Made by a program: the position numbers and the translations under genes. 64,000 bases of DNA from positions 35,586,918 through 35,650,917 of the forward strand of contig CP136062.1 in NCBI GenBank assembly GCA_032622095.1, read 5' to 3'. The first letter of the stretch is position 1. Each line of letters starts with the position of its first letter. Shown in pieces: positions 1-11,019 of the stretch. The notes under the pieces are model-generated. The model made no database searches, was not told where the DNA came from, and saw only the letters and a program-made list of their open reading frames with translations. The DNA is from Siphonodentalium dalli (lineage: Eukaryota > Mollusca > Scaphopoda > Gadilida > Siphonodentaliidae).

Positions 1-59
1 GCAGGGCATATATCTCATCTGATTTTGCGAGAATCCATACATACTTTTTCACGAGAATC

Positions 60-900
60 ATATTGCAACATGAAATGAGCAGAACTGTGCACTGTAAGTG
101 AGGCATACCATTAAGTATGACTACACCAACTCAATGGAACCAAAATTGTCACTTTGGCTCAAAATGGCAGCCAAATGATGGAATATAGTAAATATTGCCC
201 CAGCGTCGCAATCGCTTACAAGCTGTGGTTGGTGAATAAAATTTGACTAATATGCCTTCTATACATTGAATACTAACATTGCTGCTGCACCTTGGTTAAT
301 TTTTACTATTGTAACCACTGACATTGCCAGAAATATTGGATTTTTCACTCACAAACTTAACATAAAAATCGGCAAACAATTACTTTTCAGGTTTGGACCA
401 TTTTTGCAAGTATAATGGAACTATCTTTGGTATCAAAAGTGTTTACTGTTTTGATCTCTCTTACATGTGTCACACTGAGATGTTTTTAGACAAAATTACC
501 GAAGATTGCTATCAAAACAGCAACCAATTTGATAAAAAAAAAATGGATTTTTGAAATATATCACGAACAGTATTCTCTGCTGTTCCAAAAAGGTAGCAAA
601 TTGTGACTAACTTCGTTTGAAATATGTTTCTTAATCGACTGACAACGAAATATTCTATTTGGTTGTCCCAGAGGCATGGCAAATTCATTTTAAAGGATGC
701 CGTAGGGAATTTTGCCCAAAATTTCTTTTGCGATTCTGGCCAAGTTTTTGAAAGTAAATGGGCAGAACTTTGAAACAGCACTGAGGGGGACATAATACAT
801 GTATATGACCTCTTTGGCCGATTAGCATCAATATTGATGAACTATTGTCAAGAACACCGTTTAGCATTTCTTCCATTGTGCATAAATGTCATTAAGATGA
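60..900. repeat. Left arm of a large foldback repeat
   Basis: Segments here reappear in reverse complement at 2215-2530. Examples are the stretch around 95-290 (tcaatggaaccaaa, gccaaatgatgga, tatgccttctatacattgaa) and the stretch around 685-760 (cattttaaaggatg, aaatttcttttg). The two arms enclose a minisatellite. The right arm lacks the middle part of the left arm. No transposase ORF is visible; the short ORFs here look random. Confidence 0.6.
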
Positions 901-949
901 AGAACTCTCTGACATGACCTCACTATCCATTAACATACATGTATCCTTA

Positions 950-2165
950 AGTTAATGCGGAAAGCGATATCCACCCACTGTACATACCACCCATGACCAT
1001 ACAATCCATATATGAATAAACTCCACACAGATGACCAAGCAGCCACTTGCTTTATACACATACACCTAACTCATGACCATACAGCCACACATACACCCAA
1101 CGCATAACAATATAGCTACCATGGGCCGTGAATCATCATGCAGGCATGCCAGGTATACTCCTACATCTCATCGGTGACCATATAGTCAGTCCCTGTATAT
1201 ATACTCACCGCATTCATGATCCTACAGTCACTCTCTGTATACCTATTCACCTGGCCATTGGCCATAATTATGGTCACTACCTGTATACATATTCGCCATA
1301 CCCATGGTCATATCGCCACTCAATATATATATACACACTAGCCATGACCATATAGAGTCATTCCAGGTATACATATACACCACATTCGTGATCATACCTT
1401 AACTCCCTGTATACCTATTCACTTCACCATTGGCAATATGGTCACCCCTGTATACCTATTCGCCAAACCCATGGTCATATAGCTACTCAAGATATACATA
1501 TACACCCGACCATGACCATAGAGTCACTCCACGTATACATGTGTCATGTACACCTCACCAATTGCCATAAGCCATTCCAGATATAACAATACCCCACACA
1601 TACGGCCATTCATCCACTCCAGACTTGCATATATACACCTCACCCTTCCTCACAATGGCAATTCAGTCACTCGCTGCATACTCACTGATCAGCCATGATC
1701 ATACGGTTACTTCCTGTGTACATATATACCCACCAATGACAATACAGCCAGAACATATACATATACATCCCACCATTACCATAATGACAATCCCAATACA
1801 TCCACACAAGGTACACCTGTACATCCCACCCATGACCATAAAGTCACTCCATATATATACACAAGACACATATGGCTGTGTAGCTGCTCTCGTTATGTCC
1901 ATATACACAACACCAATGACCACACAGCCACTCGGGTATACCCGTACACCCACACATGACCATAGTCACTACCTGTATACCTCACACATACAGCCACTCA
2001 TTGTATACCGTACCTATAAATATCACCATGGACACCCCACCCATGACCATATAGTCACTCAATGTATACCTATGCACATCAGTCATGATCGTACAATAAC
2101 TCCCTGTATATATATTCACCTTCCATATGGCCATATCGTCACTCACTGGCTGCCATCTTGACATA
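950..2165. repeat. Degenerate minisatellite, unit about 60 bp
   Basis: Diverged units built from catgaccatatagtcactc, ctgtatacatatacacc and similar words repeat across about 1.2 kb. ORFs on both strands here are low-complexity (His, Tyr, Ile, Thr rich) and are explained by the repeat, so no protein is called. Confidence 0.8.
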
Positions 2166-2214
2166 CACTCTGTACAAAGTTTTGGTGCTATTTGGCCAGA
2201 GTAGCTATTTATGG

Positions 2215-2530
2215 TCCCTCTCTGTTCAGTTTCAATGTTTTACCCATCTCCTTTCAAAAACATGTCCAGAATCCCAAAAGAAATTTTTGGTTGAAATCCC
2301 ATATTACATCCTTTAAAATGAAAAGGTGAATCAGCAATGTTAGTATTCAATGTATAGAAGGCGTATGAGTCAATTTTATTCATCAACCGTCTGCTATTTT
2401 CCATCATTTGGCCGCCATTCTGGAGTCCATTTTAAGCGAAAGTGACAACTTTGTTCCATTGAGTCGGAGTCATCATAAGTAATGGTATGCCTAACTTACA
2501 TTGCACATTAAATATGGTATTGTTCAAAAT
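2215..2530. repeat. Right arm of the large foldback repeat
   Basis: Reverse complement of parts of 60-760. Shared words include ttcaatgtatagaaggc and catcatttggc. Together with the left arm and the minisatellite core it makes a foldback structure of about 2.5 kb. Confidence 0.6.
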
Positions 2531-2727
2531 GAGATAAATTCGTTAAGGCGTATGGTAGATATATGTAACTAGTTTGTGTGTGTTTTGCTTCCAGAGTTAT
2601 CAGGGTGCGATCATGTGTTTTTTCTTACCAAAACATTTTGTTTCATTTTATAATGGGGTATGTGCGGTGCGATAATGTTTTGCAACTTAGCACTGTAACT
2701 ATTCAAGATGTGGGTCAAAGGACCACT

Positions 2728-2750
2728 GGGGGGGGGGGGGGGGGGGGGGG
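2728..2750 (+). repeat. Poly-G tract, 23 G
   Basis: An uninterrupted run of 23 guanines. Long runs like this often vary in length and are prone to sequencing error. Confidence 0.95.
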
Positions 2751-2949
2751 TAATATAATAGCCAATGACAACTAGATCTCAATTGCATCACAGTAAAGCT
2801 TTTTGTGTAAAATTTGGGTGGATTCCATGATTTTAAACTCAAGTCGGCATAAAAACAAAATCTGGTTGCTGATTGGTTGATTTTAATTGAAGCAAAATTC
2901 CCTGAGTGGGAACAGAAAATCATTGCCTATGTATATATGGAGATCATTT

Positions 2950-3255
2950 TTAGCTCAACTTCACTTGTAAAGTTTGAGCTATTGCCATGACTTGATATGT
3001 GTGTGGATAAGTTCATTTTGGATTTCAATGAGTCATTTTGGGGTCATTTGGCCTCCAATTTTGACTAAAATTTGTTGAAAAATGATGGCCGGGGCAACCA
3101 TCTTGGAATTTACTCTTTGAATGACTAAAACATTTGGCGCACACTCCAGACCACATCCCTTATCCGATCATGATCAAACTTTATATAGATCTTCATGGTT
3201 CTTCTTGATCATTTATCATTGATTTATCATAATTAACTCCTCCCCAAGTTGAGCT
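2950..3255. repeat. Dispersed element with TAGCTCAACTT ends
   Basis: The segment starts with tagctcaacttcacttg and ends with caagttgagcta, an inverted pair. Its body (gagtcattttggggtcat, ccatcttggaatttactctt) is related to the tandem repeat at 17330-18600. No ORF. Confidence 0.6.
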
Positions 3256-3413
3256 ACAATGTCATTGACACTTCCATTTATATGTGTGTGCATTTGAACC
3301 TTAAAAATATCCAATGAACTCACAATATTATAACCATGCCATCGCCGAGAACTGTGCTGGTGTTGAATACATTGTGCTCATTAGTTATTACCAGTGGTTT
3401 ATGATGCACTTTA

Positions 3414-3767
3414 TTAACCCTTTACCCAACAAACCGGCCAAAAACGCCCAAATAAAGCTTCAACAACCTAAAATATCTTCGGTCTGTCTCAATAACACCA
3501 TACGAATATGGATATCATTGGAACCGGTTCATTGACCACATGCCAGTGCATTCTCTTATATATGTGAGTCGACCATTTTTTCTTATAATTTTTTCTTACA
3601 TTTTTTAACAAATTTTATAATATTTTTCTACATTCTTTGACAATTTTATCATTTTTAATATGTGTTAAGCCAATGCATTCTCTTATATATGCGAGGCGAC
3701 CTATGGTCGACTCGCATATATACGAGAATGCATTGGCACAGGGCCGTTCTGTTGGGTAAAGGGTTAA
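3414..3767. mobile_element. TTAA-flanked piggyBac-like MITE
   Basis: Ends are TTAACCCTTTACCCAACA and its reverse complement TGTTGGGTAAAGGGTTAA. A TTAA target site followed by CCC termini is the piggyBac pattern. Inside are palindromic blocks around gcattctcttatatatgcga. There is no transposase, so it is non-autonomous. Sister copies are at 37871-39236 and 40874-41275. The region 3768-3968 just right of it shows only an AT-rich patch repeating tcgattat. Confidence 0.7.
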
Positions 3768-3966
3768 CTTAATAATTACATCAGCCCATGTCTCAAACAA
3801 GCAGCGATAGCTGTTAACCAGCACCCAGCCAATAGGCCATATTACGGAATACTTCCACTGATGTTATTATTATTAGGTATGATTAATCGATTATAGTCGA
3901 TTATTGGCAATCGATTATCAAAATCAATAATCGTGGCACTTCTCCTTCAACCATGCACACTAATGC

Positions 3967-4182
3967 GGCAGTAATGCCCTAAATAATTGACTCCTTAGCC
4001 ATAGCAGAATTATGGGTAATTGTTCATGATTTATTCGGAAATATGGCTTGTTGCCATTCATCAGAAAGCTCTCACTGAGAGCTTTCCGATGAATGGCAAC
4101 ATGCCATATTTTCCGACTAAATCCTGAAAAAATACCAATAATTCTGCTGTGGTTAAGGAGTCGATTATGTAGAGCATTACTC
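3967..4182. mobile_element. Mariner-type foldback MITE, copy 1
   Basis: Near-perfect palindrome of about 215 bp in which cagtaatgccctaaataatt pairs with a diverged right end (gagcattactc). The centre is gaaagctctcactgagagct. This family has TA target sites and CAGTAATGCCC termini, as expected of a Tc1/mariner-derived MITE. Confidence 0.75.
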
Positions 4183-4317
4183 CACACTTTTAAGGTCTCT
4201 AGACCTTTTTTTATTTCAAAATTTGAAAACAAGTGATAATGTCACAGCTTTCATTGGAAACACTAAATGACACATGCACTTTCCGTGTTTGAGAAATATA
4301 TATTATTTTTTTTGCAG

Positions 4318-4388
4318 AGTGAAGATGGCAATAGTGCTGGGTATCGACAGTAAAAACAAACTGGTTACATCTATGCAGATGCAGAAAG
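4318..4388 (+). CDS. Putative exon 1 in window (internal exon of the large gene)
   Basis: A pyrimidine tract ending in tttgcag precedes it and GGTTTGT can serve as donor. In the frame that fits exon 2 it encodes about 23 residues (VKMAIVLGIDSKNKLVTS and a few more) and leaves one base, which completes a Gly codon with the two first bases of exon 2. The phase fits, but the exon is short and the donor is weak, so it is the least certain of the set. The ATG in it does not start a signal peptide, so it is probably not the first exon. Confidence 0.4.
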
Positions 4389-4449
4389 GTTTGTCAAGAA
4401 GAAGTGTGCTATGGCTAAGTTTGAACACATCTTGAAGAAATTGACTCGT

Positions 4450-5160
4450 TTTTTTATACCCCTGTTTGAAAAAATGCCCGTATTATTTAATCAATCTGTC
4501 CGTTTGTTTCGCCATGCATCTATCTGGAAATTTGCCTGAGCCTGTTTCCTGTAATTTTTTGGTCAATTTTTTTAAAAACTTGGCACATATATCAACCAGC
4601 AATTTTGAGTTCGGTCGAACCCATTTAGCTGAGTTATTGCCATTTTTCGACATAGAATCGTACTTCCTGAAACAGATCTTTGGTCCGAGGCTGTATTCCA
4701 TCATTTTCCAATAAATTTTATTTAAACTTATGTCAACCAGCATGAGAACCTGCCCACCTGCGATTTTGAATTTGGTCTGATTCATTTTGGCAGAGATATT
4801 GCCCTTTTTCGACATACATGTAGAATCTTACATCCTGGGACTCATTTTTGTCCGAGCCTGTATTCCGTCATTTTCCAGTCAATTTTTTAAACTTGGCACA
4901 GATGTCAACTAGCATGGGAACGTGCACGCCTGTCATTTTGAGTTTAGTCAGAGTCATTTTGGCAGAGTTATTGCCAGTTTTCGACTTGGAAATGTTTTTT
5001 TATTTTAGAGTTATTGGCCCTTTCTCTGCAACATATTTCAATCAATTAAGAATCAATATTTATTGGAAAAAGCCCATGTTAAATATATTTGCCTTATTCA
5101 AATACAGACAAATTAATTTTGAACATATTATCAGACTAGAATGAGCTCATTTTAGTTTAT
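4450..5160 (+). repeat. Dispersed repeat with internal sub-repeats
   Basis: Three related blocks (around 4500-4690, 4720-4820 and 4840-5050) share words such as gagttattgccatttttcgac, ttggcacatat and gtcaatttttt. The same vocabulary occurs in elements near 31105 and 55620. It is intronic and has no supported gene. The next stretch, 5160-5650, is AT-rich and holds nothing I can name. Confidence 0.6.
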
Positions 5161-5654
5161 ATAGTCTACTTTCTTCTTTTGTAATTCAAAGGTGTGTTTA
5201 ATAAAACAATATGTTCTGTATCCAAATATGTTGTTGGATTAAAAATTGATTCAGTTGCAGATATCTCCTCGCTATATACAGATTCATAATTTTCACTCAA
5301 CTTATTGTATTGTGTACATTCTTGAATAAAATGTTCTTCATTTTCAACTTTTTATCCCATTTGGACCGTGCAATAACGTTCATCATAATATTTTATTGTC
5401 TTATAATATCTTCGAACTTCGCTCATAAGCGGAAGTGCGCTTATATTGATTTTATTCAATGCAGAATTGTATACAAGGATAAGATAAGTTGATGGTGAGA
5501 TAATTTTGAATTCTTTAACATTCAGCACTAACTTAGAATAGTATTTGAATTTACCAGAATTTTCTATTTTTATTTTATATAATTAATTACTGATTTTATC
5601 TTCATAAAATGTTCTCATAAATTTGTCAAAATTTTTAACTGTGAGATCCGAATT

Positions 5655-6003
5655 TTTCATGATTTTGTCGGAAATATGGCTTGTTGCCATTCATCAGAAA
5701 GCTCTCACCGAGCGCTTTCCGACGAATGGCAACAAGCCATATTTCCTGTATAATTGCATTCTCTTATATACAGGAGTCTCCCATAGATAGCCTTACATAC
5801 AGTAATGCCCTAAATAATCGACTCATTAACCACAACAGAATTATGGGTAACTTTTCTGGATTTAGTTGGAAATATGGCTTGTCATTCATCTCAGTGAGAG
5901 CTTTCCGATGAATGGCAACAAGCCATATTTCTGACTAAATCCTGAAAAGTTACCCATAATTCTGCTGTGGTTAAGGAGTCAATTATTTAGGGCATTACTG
6001 TAT
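5655..6003. mobile_element. Mariner-type foldback MITE: half copy plus full copy 2
   Basis: A partial copy (5662-5750) carries the central palindrome only. A complete copy follows at 5798-6002 with TA-CAGTAATGCCC and GGGCATTACTG-TA ends. Between them is a fragment of the ttctcttatata family. Confidence 0.75.
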
Positions 6004-6009
6004 ATAAGA

Positions 6010-6150
6010 GAATTGGCCTAACAATATTTTAAGCCAGTGCATTCTCTAATATATGCAAGGCTCCATATGGGAGACTCGCATATATAATAGAATGCACAGG
6101 CACAGGATCATTAATGCTGCACCAGCTGTGCTCCCATCATGAAAGGATAA
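6010..6150. mobile_element. Fragment of the ttctcttatata palindromic MITE family
   Basis: Arms agccagtgcattctct and agaatgcacaggcaca fold around ctccatatgggagactcg. The segment gctgcaccagctgtgctccc then catcatgaaagg matches the copies at 24735-25407 and 59680-59920. Confidence 0.6.
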
Positions 6151-6248
6151 GGCTGTTTGTTTAGCTGGAGATCCCTCCAAATGAATCAATGGGACTCAAG
6201 TATCTACTCATCAATGTGTATCAATTTATCGAAGTGTTCTTATTACAG

Positions 6249-6394
6249 GTAAAGTGATGCACTGGCTTAACATCGGGGATGTAATAAGAGACATTGTTGA
6301 GGATATCAGTGATGCCATTGCGTCTGTGCCAGATGAAATGCGAGATTTGATAGATGCTATAGGTGGCCATGTCAGTGATGGTCTACTGCAAATG
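6249..6394 (+). CDS. Exon 2 of the large gene
   Basis: Preceded by ttattacag and followed by the donor GTTAGT. It opens with the last two bases of a codon and ends in phase 0 after Gln-Met. The reading includes NIGDVIRDIVEDISDAI and DEMRDLIDAIGGHVSDGLLQ, an acidic, probably helical segment. Exon 10 has the same phases (1 to 0) and also ends in Gln-Met after a similar acidic helical stretch, which suggests an internal duplication. No known domain is recognised. Confidence 0.75.
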
Positions 6395-6985
6395 GTTAGT
6401 TTTGAATTTGAAATAAAAAGTAAGGCTGATGGGTCCAGGTGGGGTGCATGTGAGAGCTCGAGCATCTTGCACCTGACTGACATTTGTACTAATCGATATA
6501 TATGTACACTGGGGGAAAAGTGCTCTGAATGTTGGCTTATTGCTCTTCAGACTACTCCTCTCATCCCTGCATACAAACCAGAGCTGATAAGTTTCACAGA
6601 TTGTCCGTGAGACTCACGGATTGCATTAGCAAAAACATCTAAAATACAGATAACCACCCATTATTCACGCATGTGACAACGTGGCTAATTAGTCGGGCCA
6701 CGCATGTCAGCAGATAAAATGAGTACACGCATCAGCCACTCGTCACTTTTTCTCAGTTTGGGCATCACTTTTCAAAAATCATAGTTCAAAAGTTTGAGTG
6801 CAATAGCACAGTACCGGTACGTAAATGGGTTAACAACATGCCAACCATGCTAACCCGCCATATGGGATAGCATCACAAAATTCAGCCTCTTGGAACCTCA
6901 TTCTACAAATGCCAGATACACTATTTCCTGGCTTAATTGGCAGTGTTTGCAGCCACCGGTGTATAACATATGTAAATTTTTTCAG

Positions 6986-7140
6986 AGACAACTCAATGGC
7001 GATTTAGAAGCCTTATTGAACAAGTATTCTGCTCCTCTCAACCGACTGCTTGTTCTTGGAAAACCATTCTTCGACACATACCGAAGCATTATGGGTGTCA
7101 TCAAAGGAGTGAAGACTTCATATATGACACTTAAAAGCTA
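6986..7140 (+). CDS. Exon 3 of the large gene
   Basis: The acceptor is ttttttcag and the donor is the perfect GTAAGT at 7141. It reads in phase 0 from RQLNGDLEALLNKYSAPLN through RLLVLGKPFFDTYRSIMG to MTLKS and leaves two bases (ta), which join c from exon 4 to make Tyr. Amphipathic and probably helical. The 590-bp intron before it (6395-6985) shows nothing notable. Confidence 0.8.
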
Positions 7141-7217
7141 GTAAGTTTGCAACTTCAATACACATCTAATTGTGACAAAGAGAAATAAATCACAAGAGAG
7201 AGACCAAAATCACACAT

Positions 7218-7682
7218 GTCCCACCCCTGGTCAAGTGGTCCTGCTAATGTTCTATGATGCGGTTGGATTCTGCTGAATTGCTATGATATTGTTAGGGCAA
7301 ACTGATGCTGTTAACCAAAAGTATCCTTAAATTTTTTTAAATTGCCTTTTTCGCTGTGTTCCGATAATCTGAACATATCCAGAAAAGGCCATTATGTGTA
7401 CCAAACACAGGCAAACAGTCAAAAACATATTTATTGCAAAATATATTTAATACTGGTTGTATTAGTGAATAGTGAATAGTGAATGTTCTTGAATGTTTCA
7501 TACACACACTGGTTTTTTTTGTCAAATCGCTTGGATTAGCCAAACACTGCGAAAATGACAACTTCAGAAAATACAAGGGTACTTTTTCGTAATCAGTTTG
7601 CACTACCCACATCATAGCAATTCAGCAGGACCACCAGCATCAGAGCATATTAGCAGGACCACTAGACCAGGGGTGTGTCCTC
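7218..7682. repeat. Foldback element
   Basis: Arms cacccctggtcaagtggtcc and tctgctgaattgctatgat on the left recur in reverse complement near 7612-7680 (atcatagcaattcagcagga, ggaccactagaccaggggtg). No coding content. Confidence 0.65.
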
Positions 7683-7789
7683 TTTTATAACCGTCATCGT
7701 CCATGAATGCTTTGCCAAACCCCGAAAATTAGAATCCTGATTGGCAAATAAGAAGCTCTATGAAGTTTATTTCACACCCGTAGACGTGA

Positions 7790-8280
7790 GGCACATGTAC
7801 AAGCCTGAGTTTAGTGTGCCTCTCATTTGCAGAATGAGGTCCACAGAAGGTGAATGTAGTGACGCTATCCTGCATAGTGGGTTAGCATCACTAAAATCAT
7901 CCTCTGGGGACCTCATTCCGCATGGCCTCATCTGCTATGGGAGTAGACTCAGAGTAGACATAGACTCAGATTGAAGTTCCCAAATGATGAATATTGTGAT
8001 GTACACCCATTGGGAACCTCGATTATGTAATGTGTCGTCTGCCACAATTTGGGAATATAGAGAAACTAAACTAGAAAAGAACTAGAATATATGTGAAGAA
8101 GTTTCTATAGAAATTTGATAATAAAGAAACTTTCCAGAGATGAGGCCTAAGCAGAATGAGGTTCCCAGAGGTGAATTTAGTGATGCTAGCCAGCTATGCG
8201 GGATAGCGTCACTAAATTTACCCTCTGGGGACCTCATTCTGCAAATGACAGGCACACTAAACTCGGGCTTGTACATGTAT
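7790..8280. mobile_element. Foldback element, gaggtcccc family, long form
   Basis: Both ends carry the inverted motif cctgagtttagtgtgcct and gcacactaaactcgggctt. Inner arms resemble gaggtccccagagggtgaat. The middle (agattgaagttcccaaatg, ggaacctcgattatg) matches the element at 62030-62445 in opposite orientation. Shorter copies lie near 39664-39715, 40370-40475 and 54795-54860. The ORFs inside are shadows of the repeat. Confidence 0.7.
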
Positions 8281-8517
8281 TCAGTGGAATCCCAGCCATT
8301 GAATAAATATTGTTGTATACCACAAGTAGAATACAAGTCGGAACTATAATTTGTTGTTACAAAGAGCATCAACATTCTGTTTCGGTGATGCCAAGATAAT
8401 TACTTGTTTTTCATCAAACAGGAATGACAATAGTTACATGCTCCCCCTACTAACACACACAGCAGTAAAGAAATGTCTTTCATGTGCAGACCTGTCTGCA
8501 AGATTTTTGATGGGGAT

Positions 8518-8645
8518 ATTTTCAGACGTGTACTAGCCCAAGTCCTGAAGTATGTTCCATTCCACAACTTTTCTACCATTTACACCAATCAAAGCTGGCG
8601 GAAACCGGCTTCACCAATGATTTAGGGAAATGTTAGGACATCTGC
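8518..8645 (+). repeat. Direct repeat, copy A
   Basis: About 128 bp starting attttcagacgtgtactag and ending gttaggacatctgcat, repeated almost exactly at 9304-9434. The stretch 8660-8800 after it (gttctgagttatagttg) is related to 13450-13590. Confidence 0.8.
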
Positions 8646-8879
8646 ATCCTATATGGACCACACTCTTGTTTTGTTTTACCTGAGTTATGGCCCTTAGTTC
8701 TGAGTTATAGTTGTTTCGTTTGTCCATTTTTAGTGATTCTCTCTCAAACAGATTCACTCGTATGGGCAAATAAACTTGACCAGAGCTTTCTTTGATGCAT
8801 AACCCTTGTTTTTACCTGAGTTACAGCACTTACATGTAGTTTTTTCTATGTTTTCTATTTTTTTTTACCAATTTTATGA

Positions 8880-9230
8880 CTGTTATGACTGTTATTCTGA
8901 AGATCAGGGTCACCACACAACCTTTATAGAACATTTTGGCAAATTTTCGACATCACTCCAAATTTGTAGGGTTTCATTGTCACCAGCTAAGATTCACACC
9001 TAAGGGAAAGTTCATATTTATTGCTATTTGGTCATGTTTCCATCAATATATTAACTTTTCCTGGTATTAGATTATTTAATTGTAATTTAAAAACAAAATT
9101 CCATGTGAGAATTGAAATCGCTAGGGACCACTTTGTCATAGTAGCAAAATAACCCCGCATTAAATTAGAACAGAAATATTTACAAGCCACATACATGTAT
9201 ATTTATATAGAATCTAACACCTTATTTCAG
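8880..9230. repeat. Dispersed repeat, inverted partner at 34555-34870
   Basis: Segments such as gatcagggtcaccacacaac and ccgcattaaattagaacag recur in reverse complement at 34555-34870. No coding content. Confidence 0.7.
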
Positions 9231-9303
9231 TTAATACTGTATTAATATGAGAACTTGCATCTTTATGCATCAAAATTTAGAATGCTATTTCATAATAGGC
9301 CCT

Positions 9304-9434
9304 ATTTTCAGACGTGTACTAGCATAAGTCCTGAAGTATTTTCCATTCCACAACTTTTCTATCATTTACAGCAATCAAAGCTGGCGGAAACCAGCTTCAC
9401 CAATGATTTAGGGATATGTTAGGACATCTGCATA
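9304..9434 (+). repeat. Direct repeat, copy B
   Basis: Partner of 8518-8645. The pair brackets about 660 bp. The following stretch, 9435-9836, holds only a small inverted duplication (ggtggtatatcatat) near 9705-9745. Confidence 0.8.
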
Positions 9435-9836
9435 TTGGGATAATTATTTTCGATTATGCATCTACAAAAAGCCTATATATGGCTATTTTTGGCTATTGAA
9501 GGCAATGCCTTTTCCAACCAATAGAGAACATGTACTTGTACAACTTTAGAGTTGTAGGTTTTATTCAGCCATGATTGTGGCGAAAAGTTACTAGGGCATT
9601 ATCAACCTCATATATCTTGTCATTGCTTGGTAAACCTGCGTGTTATGTGGATTTCATTCATTGGGCGCCAGTCAGTTTTGTATTTCTAATACTGGTGAGG
9701 GAGGTGGTATATCATATGCCATGGAGGTGGTATATCATATACCACAACAACCACCGCCGTCACCCAACTCCACCTCTGTGCAAAACATTTCTTTTAGATG
9801 TGTGAACCCACCACTCCTGAAAGTTAATTCACATGT

Positions 9837-10345
9837 GTGTGCTGGTCAAACAAGGTAAAAACGTGGATTCAAACAGTTAAAGGCATATTGGATTCAGTCG
9901 GCATGAGTTACATATGGACATGTCAGAAAATTTCATCCGAAGAAATAATGGCCATCGAAAGCACACTCAAAGATCATTTTATTCAGATTTGGTGGCGGGA
10001 CATGCACAACTCCTCTCGTGGTAAATTATACATGAACTTTAAACGGACAATGAAATATGAATCATTTTTGCAAAATCTACCGCGTGACCTAGCCCAAGAA
10101 CTATTACGACTAAGAACATGTAATCACAAACTGCGTTCTGAGTCTGGAAGGTTGTGATGATTTGCCCAAAATACCTGGATTTAAGAATAAAATATATTCC
10201 AGCTACCTTTTGGCAAGAGCCATCTAGAGCACGGTTTTCTATTTTACTCGGTAGCCAAAACCCAGCAATTCAGAAAAGTTTAGCGATATTTGTCAAGGTA
10301 TGTATGAAGATTCACGAAAAAACAAGAGATGATAAAACATGATTC
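9837..10345 (+). pseudogene. C-terminal remnant of a non-LTR retrotransposon reverse transcriptase
   Basis: Two overlapping reading frames carry sequence typical of the region after the polymerase domain in invertebrate LINE-type elements: WIQTVKGILDSVGMSYIW, LRLRTCNHKLRSESGR, then in another frame LDLRIKYIPATFW and ILLGSQNPAIQKSLA. In intact relatives a cysteine-rich segment joins the last two parts; here it is missing and the frame changes near 10155, so the copy is broken. The catalytic part is absent, indicating 5' truncation. It lies in an intron of the large gene in sense orientation. Confidence 0.65.
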
Positions 10346-10429
10346 GATTAATTATACATGTATTACACATGTTGTCATTATGCATGTGTAGTGTCTTTTG
10401 TACCTAATCTACAAAATGAGAAAACAAAT

Positions 10430-10790
10430 TACGACGATATTGATGATGACATTATAAACGTTGCCAGGACAACAATCACTAAGATGCCAAGATGAAGATG
10501 ATTAGCAACGACGATGATGATGAAGATGATGATGACGACGGCGATGACGATAATGATGATGATAATAATGATGATGATGATGGACAATGATGATGATGAT
10601 GAGGATGGTGATGATGATGATGACGACGGCGATGACGATAATGATGATGATAATAATGATGATGATGATGGACAATGATGATGATGATGAGGATGGTGAT
10701 GCTGGTGATGATGAAACTGATGATGAGACAATGTCGAGGACGATAATGACGACAGGGACGTCGATGATGACGATGATGATGTAAGTGACC
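10430..10790 (+). repeat. Imperfect GAT/GAC microsatellite
   Basis: Runs of gatgat, gacgac and gataat with a block of about 93 bp present twice (10526-10606 and 10619-10699). ORFs here are homopolymeric (Met/Asp on one strand, Ile/His/Ser on the other) and are not genes. Confidence 0.9.
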
Positions 10791-11019
10791 CCATGTATAT
10801 ATCCATGTTCTGCATTAATTTGCAGCTTTGACAATTAAAGCATAGCATAGTTCATATACCACAGTATCAAACAATAGGACTAGAGTAAACATATGAATAC
10901 ATGTAGGTGTATGTGATTCAAGTGGTCATCACAGAATACTATGCAATAATTCAGATGCCCAGTGACCAAATTCTGTATTATATGTACCAGGGCCAAAGCT
11001 AGGTGTTGAAAACCGGAAG

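Noticed and set aside
1128-2161. His/Tyr-rich ORFs on both strands
   Set aside because: They follow from the minisatellite and are open in several frames for the same reason.
10429-10848. Asp/Met- or Ser/His/Ile-rich proteins at the GAT repeat
   Set aside because: Homopolymeric products of a microsatellite on both strands.
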